Source: SZUA-430 sp964561925 (GTDB lineage Bacteria > Pseudomonadota > Alphaproteobacteria > Micropepsales > Micropepsaceae). Taken from it: a stretch of DNA of 64,000 nucleotides. The notes below the pieces were generated by a model that worked only from the letters and a program-made list of their open reading frames with translations, was not told the DNA's origin and did not search any database. The position numbers and the translations under genes are program-made. The stretch covers positions 22,526 through 86,525 of the forward strand of contig CAZLRW010000003.1 in the NCBI GenBank assembly GCA_964561925.1, given 5' to 3'. Shown in pieces: positions 42,401-57,400 of the stretch (positions are counted from its first letter, which is position 1; every line of letters starts with the position of its first letter).

Positions 42401-45400
42401 CACCCGTCGCCACCTCCTCAAGGCGCACGGCGCTGCGCCGCCGCCGCCAATCGCCCAGAAACAGCAGAATCGGCGCCGCAATGAACACCGACGAGCTTGC
42501 GGCGACGACGATGCCGAAGATCATCGGCACCGCAAAGCTCTGAACCGCCGGGCCACCCCAGATCGCCATCGGCAGCAGCGAAACGAGCGCCGTCACGGAC
42601 GTGTAGAGGCTGCGCCCCAATGTCTCGTTGATGCTGCGGTCGATGATGTCGCGCAGAGGCGTCGCCTTCAGCAAGCGCATGTTCTCGCGCATTCGGTCAT
42701 AGACGACGACCTTGTCGTTGACCGAATACCCGATCAGCGTCAGGAGAGCCGCAATGGCCGTGAGATTGAACTCCAGTCCGCTGAGCGCGAAGAACCCGAC
42801 GGTCTTCGTGACGTCCAGCATCAGTGTCGCGATCGCGCCCACCGCGAACGGCCACTCGAACCTGAGCCAGATGTAGGCGAGCATCGCCAGGCTCGCGAGC
42901 ACGACGGCGAGAATGCCCGTCGCCGCCAGCTCGCCGCTGATCCGCGGCCCCACCGCCTCGCTTCGCTCGATCGTGGCGCCGGGTGCCAAGCTCGTGAGCT
43001 TTGCTTGAAGCCTTTCGACCGCCGCAGCCTGCGCTTCTTCCCCGCCCGCCTGCCGCTCGACGCGCACGAGCACCCGCGTGCCGTCGTCGAACGCTTGCAA
43101 ACCGACGTCGCCGAGGCCGAGCGTCGAAAGACCTTCGCGCAGCTTCGCAAGGTCGGCCGCCTGCGCCGTCGCGATCTCGACTTGAATGCCGCCCTTGAAG
43201 TCGACGCCGTAGTTCAGACCCGGGACCACGAAGAGCCCCACCGACGCCGCCGACAACAGGGTAGACACGACAAGGCCGAACACGCGCGCCCGCATGAACG
43301 GGACTGCCGTCCCGTCGCGAACGAGGCCGAGGCGCCACACCGGCTCGATGACGAGCCGCTTGATCCCCCGCCGTCGCACGATCTCGCTCATGATCGCGCG
43401 CACGATCGTCACCGCCGTGAACATCGAAATCGCGATGCCGAGCCCCATCGTCACGGCAAAGCCGCGCACGGGACCGCTGCCGAACAAGAAGAGAAGCAGA
43501 GTGGCGATCAGCGCGGTCAGATTGGAATCGAGGATCGTGGCGGAAGCACGCCTGAAACCGAGATCGAGTGCCGCCATCGCGCTCGCGCCCTTGCGCGTCT
43601 CCTCGCGTATTCGCTCGTTGATGAGCACATTCGCATCGACCGCAAGTCCCAGACTGAGCACGATGCCGGCGATCCCGGGCAAGGTCAGCGTCGCCCCGAG
43701 CATACTGAGCGCCGCGAAGGTTAGGATCACGTTCAGCGCCAGCGCGACGTTCGCGACCAAACCCCATGCGCCGTACAGCGCGGCGATAACGAAGAAAACA
43801 AGGACGAAGCCGGCCAACCCGGCGGTCAAGCCGCTCTCGATCGCGTCGGCGCCGGTGTCCGGCCCGACGACGCGCTCTTCGATCACGGTCAGCGGCGCAG
43901 GCAATGCGCCTGCCCGCAACAGCGCCGCCAGATCGCTCGCGGTCTCGATGCTGAACTGTCCCTTGATTTGCCCGGTCCCGCCTAGGATCGGCTGCTCGAT
44001 CCGCGGCGCGGTCAGCACTCGGCCGTCGAGCAAAATAGCGAACGGACGCCCGACATTGGTTTTCGTGATCGCCGCGAACCGGCGCGCCCCGTCGGCATCG
44101 AACGAGAATGTCACCACGGGTTCGCCCGTCGTGCTGTCGAATCCCGGTTGTGCGTCGGCAAGCTGATCGCCGCCGATCATGACGCGATCCTCGACTGCGA
44201 TTCGATCGTCGGAGTTGCGGGCGGTGCGCCAGCTCACGCCCGGCGGCAGCGCTTCGCCCGGCAGCGCGTCGCGCACCTGATGAAACGTGAGCTTTGCGGT
44301 CTGTCGCAGCGCATCCTTGATCCGCTTGAGATCGTGCACGCCGGGGATCTGCACGATGATCCGGTCCGCACCCGCCTGCTGCAGCGTCGGCTCGACCAGC
44401 CCCAACTCGTCGACCCGGAGCCTGACGACCTCAAGACTTCGCTCGGCCGCATCGGCGACACGTACGGCGAGTCCCTCGGGCGTCGGCGCAACATGAACGC
44501 CGCTCAGAGCTGCCGAAATCGCGACATCGGGCGCCCGTCCTGCCGCGCGCACAGCCAACGTCCGTTGCAAAACCTGAACCGCCGCCGGAACATCGTGCGC
44601 ATGCGAGAGGTCGACGGCGACCCGGCCGGCATCGAGGCGCACGCGCGACACCGCGATCCTGGCGTCCTTCAGCGCCGACTCCGCCGATCGGGCGATCTCT
44701 TGCAGCCGCGTGTCGGCAAGCGCCTTCGCGTCGATTTCGAGCACGAAGTGCGCACCGCCGCGCAGGTCGAGCCCCAGCGCGACCTGACGCTTCGGCAACC
44801 AGTCGGGCAGCGCCTCAAGCTGAACGGGCGTCAGCAGATTGGGCAGTGCCGTCAACACGCCCAACAGAGTGACGAGCACATAGGCGGCAAGCCGCCATGC
44901 GGAAACACGCATGATCGTTGTCCATGAATCGTGCGGTCGCGTCGCGCGCGCGAAGCATCACTTCGCGGCGAAACGCACCGGTGTGTCGCAATGTGAATGA
45001 ATGAGGGCGCCGCGAGTTCCCGTCACGGCGCCCGTGGCTTCACGCGAGGCGCGAAGGAGGTGCGCGTGTACGAATACCGCGCGCTCTGATTTGACGGGAA
45101 TGATCGGCAACAACCGGCACGAGCGGGAAACCGGCGACCGCAGGCGCCACATCGTCCGCGACCGGCAAGACCACATCGCCCCCCGCGGAAGGCGGAGGCA
45201 CGAAGCGGAGGGCGAGCAAGCGAACCTGCACGCGCACCGTCGGCGCGGCGTCGGCGGCGTTCTGGCCCTTTGCCGCTGAATCGGTCACTGCCGCACGGAC
45301 GGCCGCCGAAATCTGGGGCATGGCCGCCGCGATCGCGGCACTGAAGAAGACGAGGAAAGCCCCAACCAGCCACGGCTCAAGCCCATCCCCGGCACGCAGG

Positions 45401-48400
45401 ATTCTGGCTCTGACGTTGTGGCGGACGGGCGGCATCCCAATCCAGGTGGGAAGCAACCGAACGAATTACCAGCCGGAAAGCGCGCCGCCCGTCCGCGCTG
45501 CGGCAATCTTGCATCGCCCCTGCCCCCGCATCACACTGCCAGCCGGAACGTGGGGGGAGGGACGGATGCGCGTGTTTTTGCTGATCGGCTTGGGTTGCGC
45601 CTTGCTGCTCTCGCTCTTGGGCACTCTGACCAACGCCGCCCCGGCGGACGAGGCGACCTCGCGGGCCGCATTCGCAACGATGCTCAAAGTGCTGAACCAT
45701 CCGCGCTGCATGAACTGCCACACGACGGCGAACTGGCCGACGCAGGGCGACGACCAGCACCGCCACAACCTCAATGTCGTCCGCGGCCCGGACGATCGCG
45801 GCCCGCCCGGGATGCGGTGCACGACCTGCCATGCGGCGGCGAATTCGGCGATGGCGCCGGGCGCAAAGGATTGGCACATGGCCCCGCGCAGCCAAGGTTG
45901 GACGGGCCTCACGCCGGGCGCGCTTTGCCGGGCGTTGCTCGACCCCGCCAAGAACGGCGGACGCTCGGGCGAGAAGGTGATCGAGCACATGCGCGCCGAC
46001 GCGCTGGTGCTCTGGGCGTGGACACCGGGAGGCAAGCGCACCGCACCACCGGTCACGCACAAGGACTTCGTGACCGCCGCGGAGAAATGGCTCAAGACGG
46101 GCGCTCACTGTCCGGCCACCTGATAGGTTTTGCCGAATGGCGCGCATCAAACCGGTCCTTGGCACAATCCTCTTCTTCGTCGTGGCGCCAGGTACGGTGG
46201 CGGGCCTTCTGCCCTGGTGGATCTCGTCGGGCTGGCGTCTTGAGGCGCCCCTCCTGGGCCTGGAACTCACGCGCTATGCCGGCGCCGCGCTGGCTTGCGC
46301 GGGACTTGCGGCCTTGGTCGAGTCGTTCGCCCGCTTCGCACTCGTCGGCGAAGGCACGCCGGCGCCGGTCGCCCCGACACGCCGCCTGGTCGTCTCGGGC
46401 CTCTATCGCCACGTGCGCAATCCGATGTATGTCGCCGTTGTGAGCATCGTCACAGGCCAGGCGCTCTTGCTCGGCAACGACCGGCTGCTCGTCTACGCCG
46501 GTCTCGTCTGGCTCGCATTCCATGCGTTCGTCGTGTTCTACGAAGAACCGGCACTCGAGCGCCTGTTCGGCGAGGGCTTCCGCACCTATCGCCGGTCCGT
46601 TCCGCGTTGGCTGCCTCGCCTGACGCCGTGGAACGCCCAATCGTGAACCAAGTGAACGCGATGAAACTTGCGCTCGCCGGGCCGTTGACGCACATCAAGT
46701 AGCGCTGGGCCGCGATGTCCTAGTTTGTTAGATAGATCGCGAGAGGTTCGAGCGGAACGAACCCGGCGGGAAAGATGCGGCCACCCGCGAGCGCCGGACA
46801 CGTATTGGTGCGAAGGTCGGCCGCCGCTTTGGCAAACGGAAAGCTTCCCGGCCTCAAGTGGAAGCGTCCTCAGGAACTTCCGGCGCCGGCAGCACGTGCG
46901 ACACATGCCCTGCAATGAAGGAAGACGACATGCCCGACGACAAGACCCGCGACAAAACCCCATCCGAAGTCTTGAGCGAACTGATGAACGTGCCGTTCCC
47001 GAACACGGCTTACCTGGACGCCATGAAGCGCGTGTTCGCGATGCAAAAGAGCATGCTCGACGACTTCCATAGCAATCTCGACCAGTGGTTCGAGCGCCGC
47101 CGCGACGGGGCCGAGGCGGCGATCTCCATGCTCAACCAGATGAGGCGCGAACCCGACGGCGAAAAGCGCGCCGAAGCCTGGCAGCGCTGGGTGTCCGGTG
47201 CGATGGCCCGCATCATGGATGACGTCCAAACGCAGTTCGAGATGATGCAGAAGATCACGGGTCAGCTGGCCAAAACCGGCGAAGTGAAACTGCCCGCCGA
47301 GTTGAAAGACCGCCCGCTGAACGGCAAGTCGGCCGCACACCCGGCACCGAAGAAGCCGGCGGCGCAACGTGCGAAGCCCGGCCACCGCGAGTCGCCCTCG
47401 ACGCACTGACGCGGTTAAGGCCGCGGGAACACGGCGCGTCAAATTGCAGCGTCGTGCGCACGGCGCCGTACGATTTGCACAACTTTGTCATCCGTCCGTG
47501 AACGGATCATCGGCGCTGCCGCTGCAGCGCAGCGAACCTGCACGCGCGCCAAGCAAGCGGAGAGACGAGCGCTTGCCGATCGCGCATGCTGCACCTGCAC
47601 AGCGGCACGCGCCGATCGTGACAAAACGCATGCGCGCCTTCAGTGCTTCTTCATGGCGTGTGCGCATTGTTACGCAACGCGCAGGCGACAAGCGCCAAAT
47701 CGTGTGGCACGATGTTCGGCGGTGGAGGTTGGATCCCGGCTGCAGCACTCCGGCTGGCGATCGTGGCGACAAACGAACGGGAGTGACAAATGCAGAAACG
47801 GCTCTTCGAACTGGTGGCGTTGGGGCCCGAATTGCGAGACGAAGCCGCCCGTGAGGGCAAGGGCGTCAACGAATCGTACTTGGCGGTTCACCGCGTTCTT
47901 TCGCGCGCTTTCCGGGAAGACTTGGACGAGATCCCGCGCGACGGTTTGCGCTCGTTCCTATCGAAACGGCTGAAGGAAACGCTTCGGGCGCAGGCCTAGG
48001 CCTTCTTCTTTTTGCACCGCAGGAACTTTGCGCCCGGTTGGCCGGGCACGGCGGGCAGGCGCTCTTCGCTCAAGCGATCCGGCCCAACCAAAGACAGCCG
48101 CCGCTCCATCCCCGCTTCGCTATAGACGGCCGACGATCCCGTCTCCATCCGGATAAACAGGTAGGTTTTCGGCAGCGTTCCGCCGTCGTGCACCTTGAGC
48201 GAGCCGCCCGCGTCCGGCTCGATCCACAACGACCCGCCCTCGCCGAACAGACCGACGCTCGAAGGCCGCGTCACGCCCAGAACTGGGCATGAGTTCTTCG
48301 CCAGCACGCCGGAATAGGGCTGCCAGCTGATGTCGACGCGGCCCCACGGACCTTGCAGCTGTCGAGCGAAATCCTCCTGCGGCGACGCCAACACCGCCGT

Positions 48401-51400
48401 TGCACACGCCGCCGAAAAGACGGTCGCGGCAGCCATCGAGAACATCCAACGCATGACCTCACCCATCGCTTGAGGACCGGGCGAAGTTTGCGCGCGAACA
48501 TGGCCGCGCATCAAGCGTCCGACCACCCGCGCCCGTAGAAACCATACGGCGCTGCGCGTTCCGCCTGTATCAGGGGTCGAGCCAGGTCTTCAACGCGCCC
48601 AAGGGCCCCGGCCGCAGCCCGTAAATGCGCACGCGAGCGTCGTGCGCCGGGTGCTTTTCGGTGACCAGCCCGCAGGACTTGAGAACCCGCAAATGCCGGC
48701 TCATCGCAGGCGCCGTCGCCCGCACGAGCCGCGACAGTTCCCCGGCGCTACGCGGGCCGGCACGAAGAACATCCACCACCCGGCGGCGCAGCGGATCGGC
48801 GAGTGCCGCCAACACCAGATCGACGCGGCCGGACTTCATCGCCGTTCCCCTGCGCTTGGCGGCCGTGCCCACGGTCTAAAACCTCCGCCAGCAGACATTT
48901 CCCGCCGGACGAAAATATTTCCCGCCGTTGGCGCCGCCCTGTCAAGCCCGGGGCCCCGCGGGCCCAGATGTTGGGTTCAGCGGGCAGGCAGGAACACGAA
49001 GTCCATCGTCGTGAAGTCGAGCGCGAACCCGCCGTCCGCCCTGAGCACATCCTGCCCCAGGATACCGTGCTCGCGCCGTCCCTCGTTCGAGACATTGATG
49101 GTGCCGACGCGCCGCACCTGCCCGTCCGCGGCAAGGGCTACGTTCTTCAGCACGCGCACTTCGATCGTCTTCGTGCCGCCGGCCCCGCCGATCGTAGAGC
49201 TCCTCACCTCTGCGCCCTTCATCAGAGCGGGAAACGAAAGCGCGAAACTGTCGGTCAGCGACGAGTGCTTGGCACCGGTGTCGAGCAGCATGCGCAACCA
49301 GCCGGCACCGGCGAATTCGACGACCGCCATCGGCCGCAGAATGTCGAGATAGAGGTCGCGCGTCTGACGCGCCGCGCCGGGCGCCGCGACCCGGAACGTC
49401 TCTTGCCCGTCCGCGCGCACGAATTCGATCCGGCCGAGGCGCGCGAGAACCGGGAAGCCCAAAATGGCGTCGATCTTGTACGCCCCGCCGGCAAACGTCA
49501 GCGCGGAATCCTCCATCACGAGAAACACCGCGTTGCGGAAAACGTTGCCCGCGATCTCGACCCGGTCGGCGACGGCAAGGTGCGCCGGCACCGACTTCGC
49601 AGTGACGCTGCCGACCGTGACCGGTTCCGGCAGAACGCGCAGATTGAGCCGCGTGGCCGCCGATCGCGTGATCGTCGAATAGCCCGCACCTGTGTCGAGC
49701 ACGAATTCCTGATCGCTGCCGTTCACGCGCCCGGCCGAGCGCGCAAGATTGGCGGCATCGCGTTTGATCGCGACGGCGCCTTCGGTCCGCACCTCATGGA
49801 CCTGCCCCGGCTCTCCGCTCAAGACTTGCGCCACGCGCCGTGTCTGCTCGAGCGCGTGCCGCCCTTCCTCGTCGGGCGCCATCAACGTGAGCGCGATTCC
49901 GAACGCCTCGGCCGCGACCGCGTAGTTGTTCGCGCGCAACTCGACGCCGCCCAAAAGCGCCTGCATTTGCCAGCGCAGGTCGCGCGGCAGGCCGCCTGCG
50001 GCAAGCGCTTTGCGCAGCGTATCGATCGCCGCCCGGTCGTCGAATCGCATCGCTGCAGCCGACGCCTGAAGCAGCGCCACTTCCGAAGCGCTCAAACCCT
50101 GCGGCTGTTTCAAAAGCGCGTCGACGGCCATCGGGTCGGCAGCCTCGACCGCGGCAGTCACCCGCTTGTCCGCGTAAGCAGGGGCGAGCGAAACGGCCGC
50201 CGCCACCGCCAGAAGCCCGAGAATCCGCCGCATCAGATCGTCTCCTTCACATGTGACTTATCACATGTGATATAGTAAGAGTTAGAGCACAGGAAGGTCG
50301 CATGTCGATCAAGTTTGCGATACTGGGGTTGCTTGCCGAAAGGCCGATGAGCGGGTTCGACCTCGTGGGCGAGTTTTCGACCGCCCGCTCTGTGATCTGG
50401 CCCGCCCCCCAGAACGAGATCTACAAGATGTTGCGTGCGGCCGCGGCTGACGGCACGATCCGCGTGGCCGAGCGCGGGCCCCGCGGCCGCATCGTCTACA
50501 CCATCACCGACACGGGTCGCGACGCCTTGGCGGCCTGGCTCCGCGCGGAAAGCGACTACACCATGCGCTACGAGCCGATGCTCAAGGCCGTATTCCTGCG
50601 CCAAGCGCCGGCTGCTGTTCGACGCGCCGTCGCCAGGGCCGACCTGGCATTCGCGGAAACGCAACTCGAAGCGCTGCGCAAAGCCGACGCGAAACACCGC
50701 GCGGCACCCAAGCCCGACAAGCGCGCCGACGCACGCCGCTTGGTCATCTTGTTCTACGAGGCGACCGCGAAATGGGCGAAAGAACTCGCCGAGAACTGAG
50801 GCGACCCGGAACCCAGTGTCTGGGGTCCGGGTCTTTAGCGCCAGTCGTTAGAGCGATGCGACCTTGTTCCCGGTCGTCAGATCGAAGTTCTTGAACGGCA
50901 GCTCGCGGATGCGTTTGCCGGTCAGCGCGAAGATTGCATTGCCGACCGCCGCCGCGATCGGTGCGGTGCCGGGTTCGCCCGCGCCGCCTGTGCGCGCGCC
51001 GGATTCGATGAAGCGCACCTCGTGGACCGGCGCATCCGCCATCCGCACCATGTCGTAGTCGGGGAAGTTCTGCTGCACGACGCGGCCCTTATCGATCGTG
51101 ATCTCGCCGTAAAGCGCCGCCGTCAGACCGTAGATCGCCCCGCCCTGTATTTGGGCCGTGAACGTCGCCGGATTGACGACTTCGCCCGGATCGACCGCAC
51201 TCCAGACATTGTGCACGCGCACGCGCCCGTCGGCTCCGAGCGACACTTCGGCGACCTGAGCCACGATCGTCCCGAACGCCTCGCGGATCGAGATGCCGCG
51301 TCCGCGGCCTTCCGCGGGCTTCGCGTCCCAGCCCGCCATCGACGCCGCGAGTTCGAGCGCGGCCTTGTGTCGTGGCGCGTCGACAAGGTGCGACCGCCGG

Positions 51401-54400
51401 AATTCGAACGGGTCGACACCGGCCGCGTGGGCGAGCTCGTCCATGAACGTCTCGATAAAGAAGCCTTGCTGCGTATGATCGACGCTGCGCCACGGTCCCC
51501 ACGGGATGGGGTTCGTTCCGCTCGCATAGCGCGCGGCGCGATTGACGAAATTGTAGTTCGTCGTGATCGCCTCCGGCGGGTCGTACTTCTCGTTGAACGT
51601 ATGAAGCCATGCCGACACGCGCCCGTCGTCGGCCAGCGCCGCTTTCATCTTCGCAACCGACGCATGGCGATAACCGTCCTGCGTCATGTCCTCTTCGCGC
51701 GTGAACACGACCTGCACCGGTCCCTCGACCTGTCGCGCGATCTCGATCGCCCGTTCTAGATAATTGACCGTCGGCCCGCGCCGCCCGAACCCGCCGCCCA
51801 TCGCCGTATGGTGCAGCGTCACGTTGTCGACCGGAACGCCGGCCAACGCCGCAGCCCGCGTCTTGGCGCCGAGCCCATCCTGGAACCCGCCCCAGATCGT
51901 GAGCTTGTCCCCCTCGAAATGCGCCGTGCAGTTCATCACTTCCATCGTCGCATGCGCGAGGAACGGCACGCGATACGTCGCCTCCACGACCTTCTTCGCC
52001 CCTTTGAGCGCCGCGTCGACGTCGCCCGTCGCGTGATCCTCCGTGAGATCGGACTTGCCGAGCGCCGCCTCCATCCCCGCGAGGATCGACTGCGAGGTCA
52101 GTCCCGCTTTTGCGCCTTCGTCCCACACGGGTTTCAGCGCCGCCATCGCTTCCTTCGCGCGCCAAGTATTGTCGGCAACGACCGCAACCGCCGCAGGCAG
52201 CTTCAGCACGCTCTTCACGCCGCGCATCGCCTTCGCCGGCGCTTCATCGACCGATTTCAGTGTTCCGCCGAACACCGGCGACGCCGCCACGATCGCATAG
52301 CTCATGTTCGGCAGGCGAACGTCGATGCCGTACTTCGCGCTGCCGTCGACCTTGCCCGGGATGTCGAAGCGCGCGATCGGCTTGCCGACGATCGTGTAGT
52401 CCTTCTTGGCCTTGAGCTTCAGATCGGCCGGCGGATCGAACGTCGCCGCCGCCTCCGCCATCTCGCCGTAGGTCGCGCTCTTGCCCGACTTGTGCGAGAG
52501 CTTGCTCTGCTTCGCTTCGATCTCCGCTTCCGGAACGCCCCACGCGGCCGCAGCCGCCTTGATCAGCATCGCGCGCGCCGCCGCGCCCGTCCGGCGCATC
52601 CCGTCGACGCCCGTGAACCGCACCGACGTGCTGCCGCCCGTGATCTGCAAGTTCATGCTCTCGGCGATCTTGCGGAACGCGAAGTCGGCCGTACCCGACA
52701 GCACGCTCGGAATGTCGTACTCGCCGCGCAGATAGCCGCGCGCGAGTCCCTGGTTGGCGAAGGCCATGTCGGCCGGCGCCTGCTCCATCCGCACGAGCGA
52801 CCAGTCGGCGTCAAGCTCCTCGGCCAGCATCATCGGCAGCGACGTGTGAACGCCCTGCCCCATCTCCGAGTGCGGCACGATGACGGTGACGCTGTTGTCG
52901 GTGCCGATCCGCACCCAGGCGGACAGCATGGATTCGCCGCTCTTGCCCGCGACCTTGCGCGCCCGATCGAGCGTTGACCAGGGCTGCAGCGCATAGCCGA
53001 CCGCCAGGCCGCCGCCCGCCACCGCGACGCCGCCGAACAGCATCAATCTGCGCGTGATCTTTCCCATGGCGTGGCCCCTCAAGCTTTCGCCGCGGCGTGG
53101 ATCGCCGCGCGGATTTGGGTGTAGGCGCCGCAGCGGCAGATGTTCGTCATCGCCGCGTCGATATCGGCGTCGGTCGGTTGAGGTTTCTCCTGCAACAGCG
53201 CCACCGCCGCCATGATCTGACCCGGCTGGCAAAAGCCGCATTGCGGCGCCTGCGCGTCGACCCAGGCCTGTTGGACCTTGTGCAGCGTGTCGCCGGACTT
53301 GAGACCCTCGATCGTCGTCACCGCCTTGCCCGCGGCCATCGCCGCAGGAAACGAACAGCTGCGCACGGCGGCGCCGTCGACCAGCACCGTGCACGCGCCG
53401 CAGGCCGCGACCCCGCAGCCGTACTTCGTGCCCGTCATGTTCAACACGTCTCTAAGCACCCACAGCAGCGGCATGCCTTCTTCCACGTCCGCCTCGTGGG
53501 CGGTGCCGTTCACGGTCATCGAGATCATCTGGCGATCCTCCTCGCAGTCCCCATCTTTTGAACCATTTTGCCGGGCGCCGCCGCACCCGCGCAAATCACT
53601 TCGATCATGCGCTTGAGCGCTGCGGCATAACGCGCCTCGCTCTCGCCGGCATAGGCGGTCTTCACGCCCTTCGCCGCGACATGGATCATCTCCGCCAGCT
53701 CGCGCGCCGTCGTGCCGGACTTGAGCGAGAACCGTCCCGCACGCACCAGCCGTGCGATCGAGGCCTCAAGCTCCTTCTCGAGCTTCCGGCTGAACCCGAG
53801 CACCGCGGGCCCGCATTGGCGCCCGCTTTCTTCGATCAGTTCCGCCGCAAAAGGCGAACCCGCCACGCGCGCCATGACGCTGCGATGATGGGCGAGCATC
53901 AAGCCGGTGATGACATCCAGCGCCCGCGGCGCCAGGGACGCGCCGGCAACCCGTGCCGCCGCAAGCGCCTCTTCATGAAGCGCGTCGACAAGCGCTGCGA
54001 ACAAAGCCTCCTTCGACGCGAAATGATGATAGAGCGCCTGCCGCGACAGCCCCGCCTCTTCGGCGACCATCGCCATTGCGGTCTGGCGATAGCCGTGCCG
54101 AGCAAACACGACCTGCGCCGCCCGCAAAATTCCGTCCCGCGCGTCCATCGCGACAAATTTGACAATTTCCGCCGAACTGTCAAACGCCCGCTGCGTGTGT
54201 TCGGCCGGGCGCCGTTCGTCTTCCGCGCGTGGACTGGCTAGTACACCCACCGCATCGCGGCGCGCCAATAGTCGACGAAGGCGGCCCAGAATCCGCCACC
54301 GCCGGCGGCCGCGTCGTAGCGCTCGAAGCGCTCTTCGATCTTGGGGTCGAGCGCGCGCGCCGCGGCGAGGTCGGCCTTCGCGCCGTCTGCGTCGCCCGCC

Positions 54401-57400
54401 TTCAGCTTCGCCGAGCCGCGCGCGAACAGGAACTCGGCCGCATCCGGTTTGATCGAGAGCGCCGCGTCGTAGTCGAGGATCGCCGTGCGATAGAAGCCGA
54501 GCCGCACATAGACGAAACCGCGGCCGCCCAAAGTCTCCGCATCGTTCGGCCGCACGCGCAGCGACTCGTTGCAGTCCGAGAGCGCGTCTTCGAGCTCCGC
54601 CGCCAGCACGGCCCGCGCCCAGCACCGCTCGTGCAGCGCATTCGCATTCTTGGGTTCAAGCCCCAGTGCCCGCGTATAATCCTCGATCGCCTTGCGATAA
54701 TCGGTCTTCTGCAGAAACGCATTGCCCCGATGGTAATAGGCATGCGCGAGATCGGTTCCGTTCGCCTTGCCGGACGCGATCACGTCGTTGCAGCCCGAAA
54801 TGCGCATCTCGGCCCACACGCCCTCCCCGCCTTGGCAGTTCAGCCACGCGCGCGTCGCGGTCACGTCCTCCGTCCGCCCCGCACTTGCGGCGAACAGAGC
54901 AACGGCGCCAATCGTCAGCAAACGGATCAAGCGCATCGAACCATCATCCCGTCCCGATTTTACCATACTCGCGACCCTTGGCGAGCACCGTCCCGCCTTG
55001 ACCGCGCGCGCGCCGCGCCCGAACCTGGAGGCGAATCGGAGAGCGAAATGTCACGGGCGGATAAATTCTTGATCTACGGCGCCACCGGCTACACCGGAAA
55101 GCTCACGGCGCAGGCCGCCAAGGCGAAGGGCCTAAGGCCGATTCTGGCGGGTCGCTCGGCCGCGAAGGTCGAACCGCTCGCCCGCGAACTGGGGTTCGAG
55201 TGGCGCGCCTTCGATCTCGCCGAGACGGAAAAGCTCGACCGTGCGCTCGGCGAAGTCGCAGCCGTCCTGCACATCGCCGGTCCGTTCTCCGCCACGTCGA
55301 AACCGATGGCCGATGCCTGCCTGCGCACGAAGACGCACTATCTCGACATCACCGGCGAGATTGCGGTCTTCCAGGCGCTCGCCGAACGCGATGCGGAAGC
55401 GAAGAAGGCGGGCGTCATGCTGCTGCCCGGCGTGGGTTTCGACGTCGTCCCCTCCGACTGCCTGGCGGCGCACGTTGCCCGCCGCCTGCCCGATGCGGAG
55501 GATTTGAAACTCTACATCGGCGGCCTCTCGAGCGTCTCGCGCGGGACCGCGAAGACCGCGGTGGAAGGCATCGCGAAGGGCACGCTCGTCCGCCGCGGCG
55601 GCGAGATCGAACCGCTCGAAGGCATGAACGAGGATATGTGCGACTTCGGCCGGGGCCCGCGACCGACCTTCGCGGTCAGCTGGGGCGATGTCGCCACCGC
55701 CTATCACTCGACGAAGATCCCGAACGTCGAGGTTCATTTCGAAGCCGTGCCCCAACTCGCGCGCATGGCAAAGCTCCCGGCGCTCGTGAAGGCGTTCTTG
55801 GGCCTGCCTTTCATGCAGTCGTTCCTGAAGCGCCAGATCGACAAGCAACCCGAAGGGCCGAGCGAAACCGAACGCAAGCAGGGACGCGGCGTCCTCATCG
55901 CCGCCGCGCGCAACGGAAAGGGAGAAACCGTCCGCTCGCGCCTCACGACGCCTGAGGGCTACACTTTGACCGCGATGACGGGCCTCGCCATCGCCAAGCG
56001 CGTCGCGGCGGGCGAATTCAAGCCCGGCTTCCAGACGCCAAGTCTCGCCTTCGGCCCCGACTTCGTCCTGCAGTTCGACGGCGTGACGCGCGACGATCTG
56101 AACGCGTGAACAAGAAGTACGCCTGACCCGCGACCGTGTCGCACTCGACAGGTTCGCGCACGCGGCTAATTTCGCAAATCATGGCAGCTCCCGTCGACCC
56201 CGCCCTGTTCAAGGACGCGCTGATCGTGCTCGGCGCGGCGGCGGTCGTGTTGCCCGTGTTTCACTCGCTGAAGCTGAGCCCCGTCTTAGGCTTCATCCTG
56301 ACCGGCATGGTCGTGGGCCCCTTCGGCCTCGGCGCGTTGACGGCCGAGCTTCCCTGGCTTGCCTACGTCACGATCAAGGACAAGGACGAGATTGCGCTCG
56401 TCGCCGAATTCGGCGTCGTGCTGCTTCTCTTCATGATCGGACTCGAACTCTCGCTCGAACGCCTGAAAGTGATGCGCCGCCTCGTCTTCGGTTTGGGAAC
56501 GGCACAAGTCGCGGTCAGCGCCGCCGCAATCGGCATGATCGCCTACGCTCTCGGCGCGAACACGCCGACCGCCGTCGTGATCGGCCTCGCGCTCGCCATG
56601 TCGTCGACGGCCGTCGTGACCCAAGTGCTGGCCCAGCGTAAAGAAATGGGTACGCCCGCCGGCCGTGCCGCTTTCGCCGTCCTGTTGTTCCAGGACATCG
56701 CCGTCGTCCCCATCTTGTTCGCGGTCAGCGTGCTGGGCGCCAAAACCGAGGGGCCGCTGCTCGTGCAGTTCGCCGTTGCCGTCATCCAAGCGGCGGCAGC
56801 GGTCGCGGCCGTCATCGTCGTCGGTCGCCTCGCGCTACGACCGCTGTTCCGCCGTGTGGCGCAGACCGGAAGCCCCGAACTGTTCATGGCCGCGTGTCTG
56901 CTCGTCATCATTGGCACCAGCCTGATCATGGCCGCGGCAGGCCTGTCGGCCGCGATGGGTGCGCTCATCGCCGGCCTCTTGCTCGCCGAAACCGAGTACC
57001 GCCGCCAGATCGAGGTGCTGATCGAACCCTTCAAAGGTCTTCTCGTCGGCGTCTTCCTGATGTCGATCGGCATGAACGTCGACCTCGCGCGCATCGTCCT
57101 CGACCCCGCAGCGGTCGCGCTGGCGAGCCTCGGCCTCATCGCCTTGAAGACACTGATCGTGACCGGCCTTGCCGCCACGCTTGGGTTGAGCGTCGCGACC
57201 GGCATACGCTCAGGCCTGGTGCTTGCGCCGGGCAGCGAGTTCTCGTTCGTCATCGTCGCATTGGCCGCAAGCCTCGGTCTCGTCGATGCCGCAACCGCGG
57301 CGTTCGCGCTCATCGTCGTGACGCTGACCATGGCCGCGATCCCGCTCCTGCATACGCTTGGCGGCGTCGCCGAGAAACGCCTCGCGCCCGCAGCGGCGCT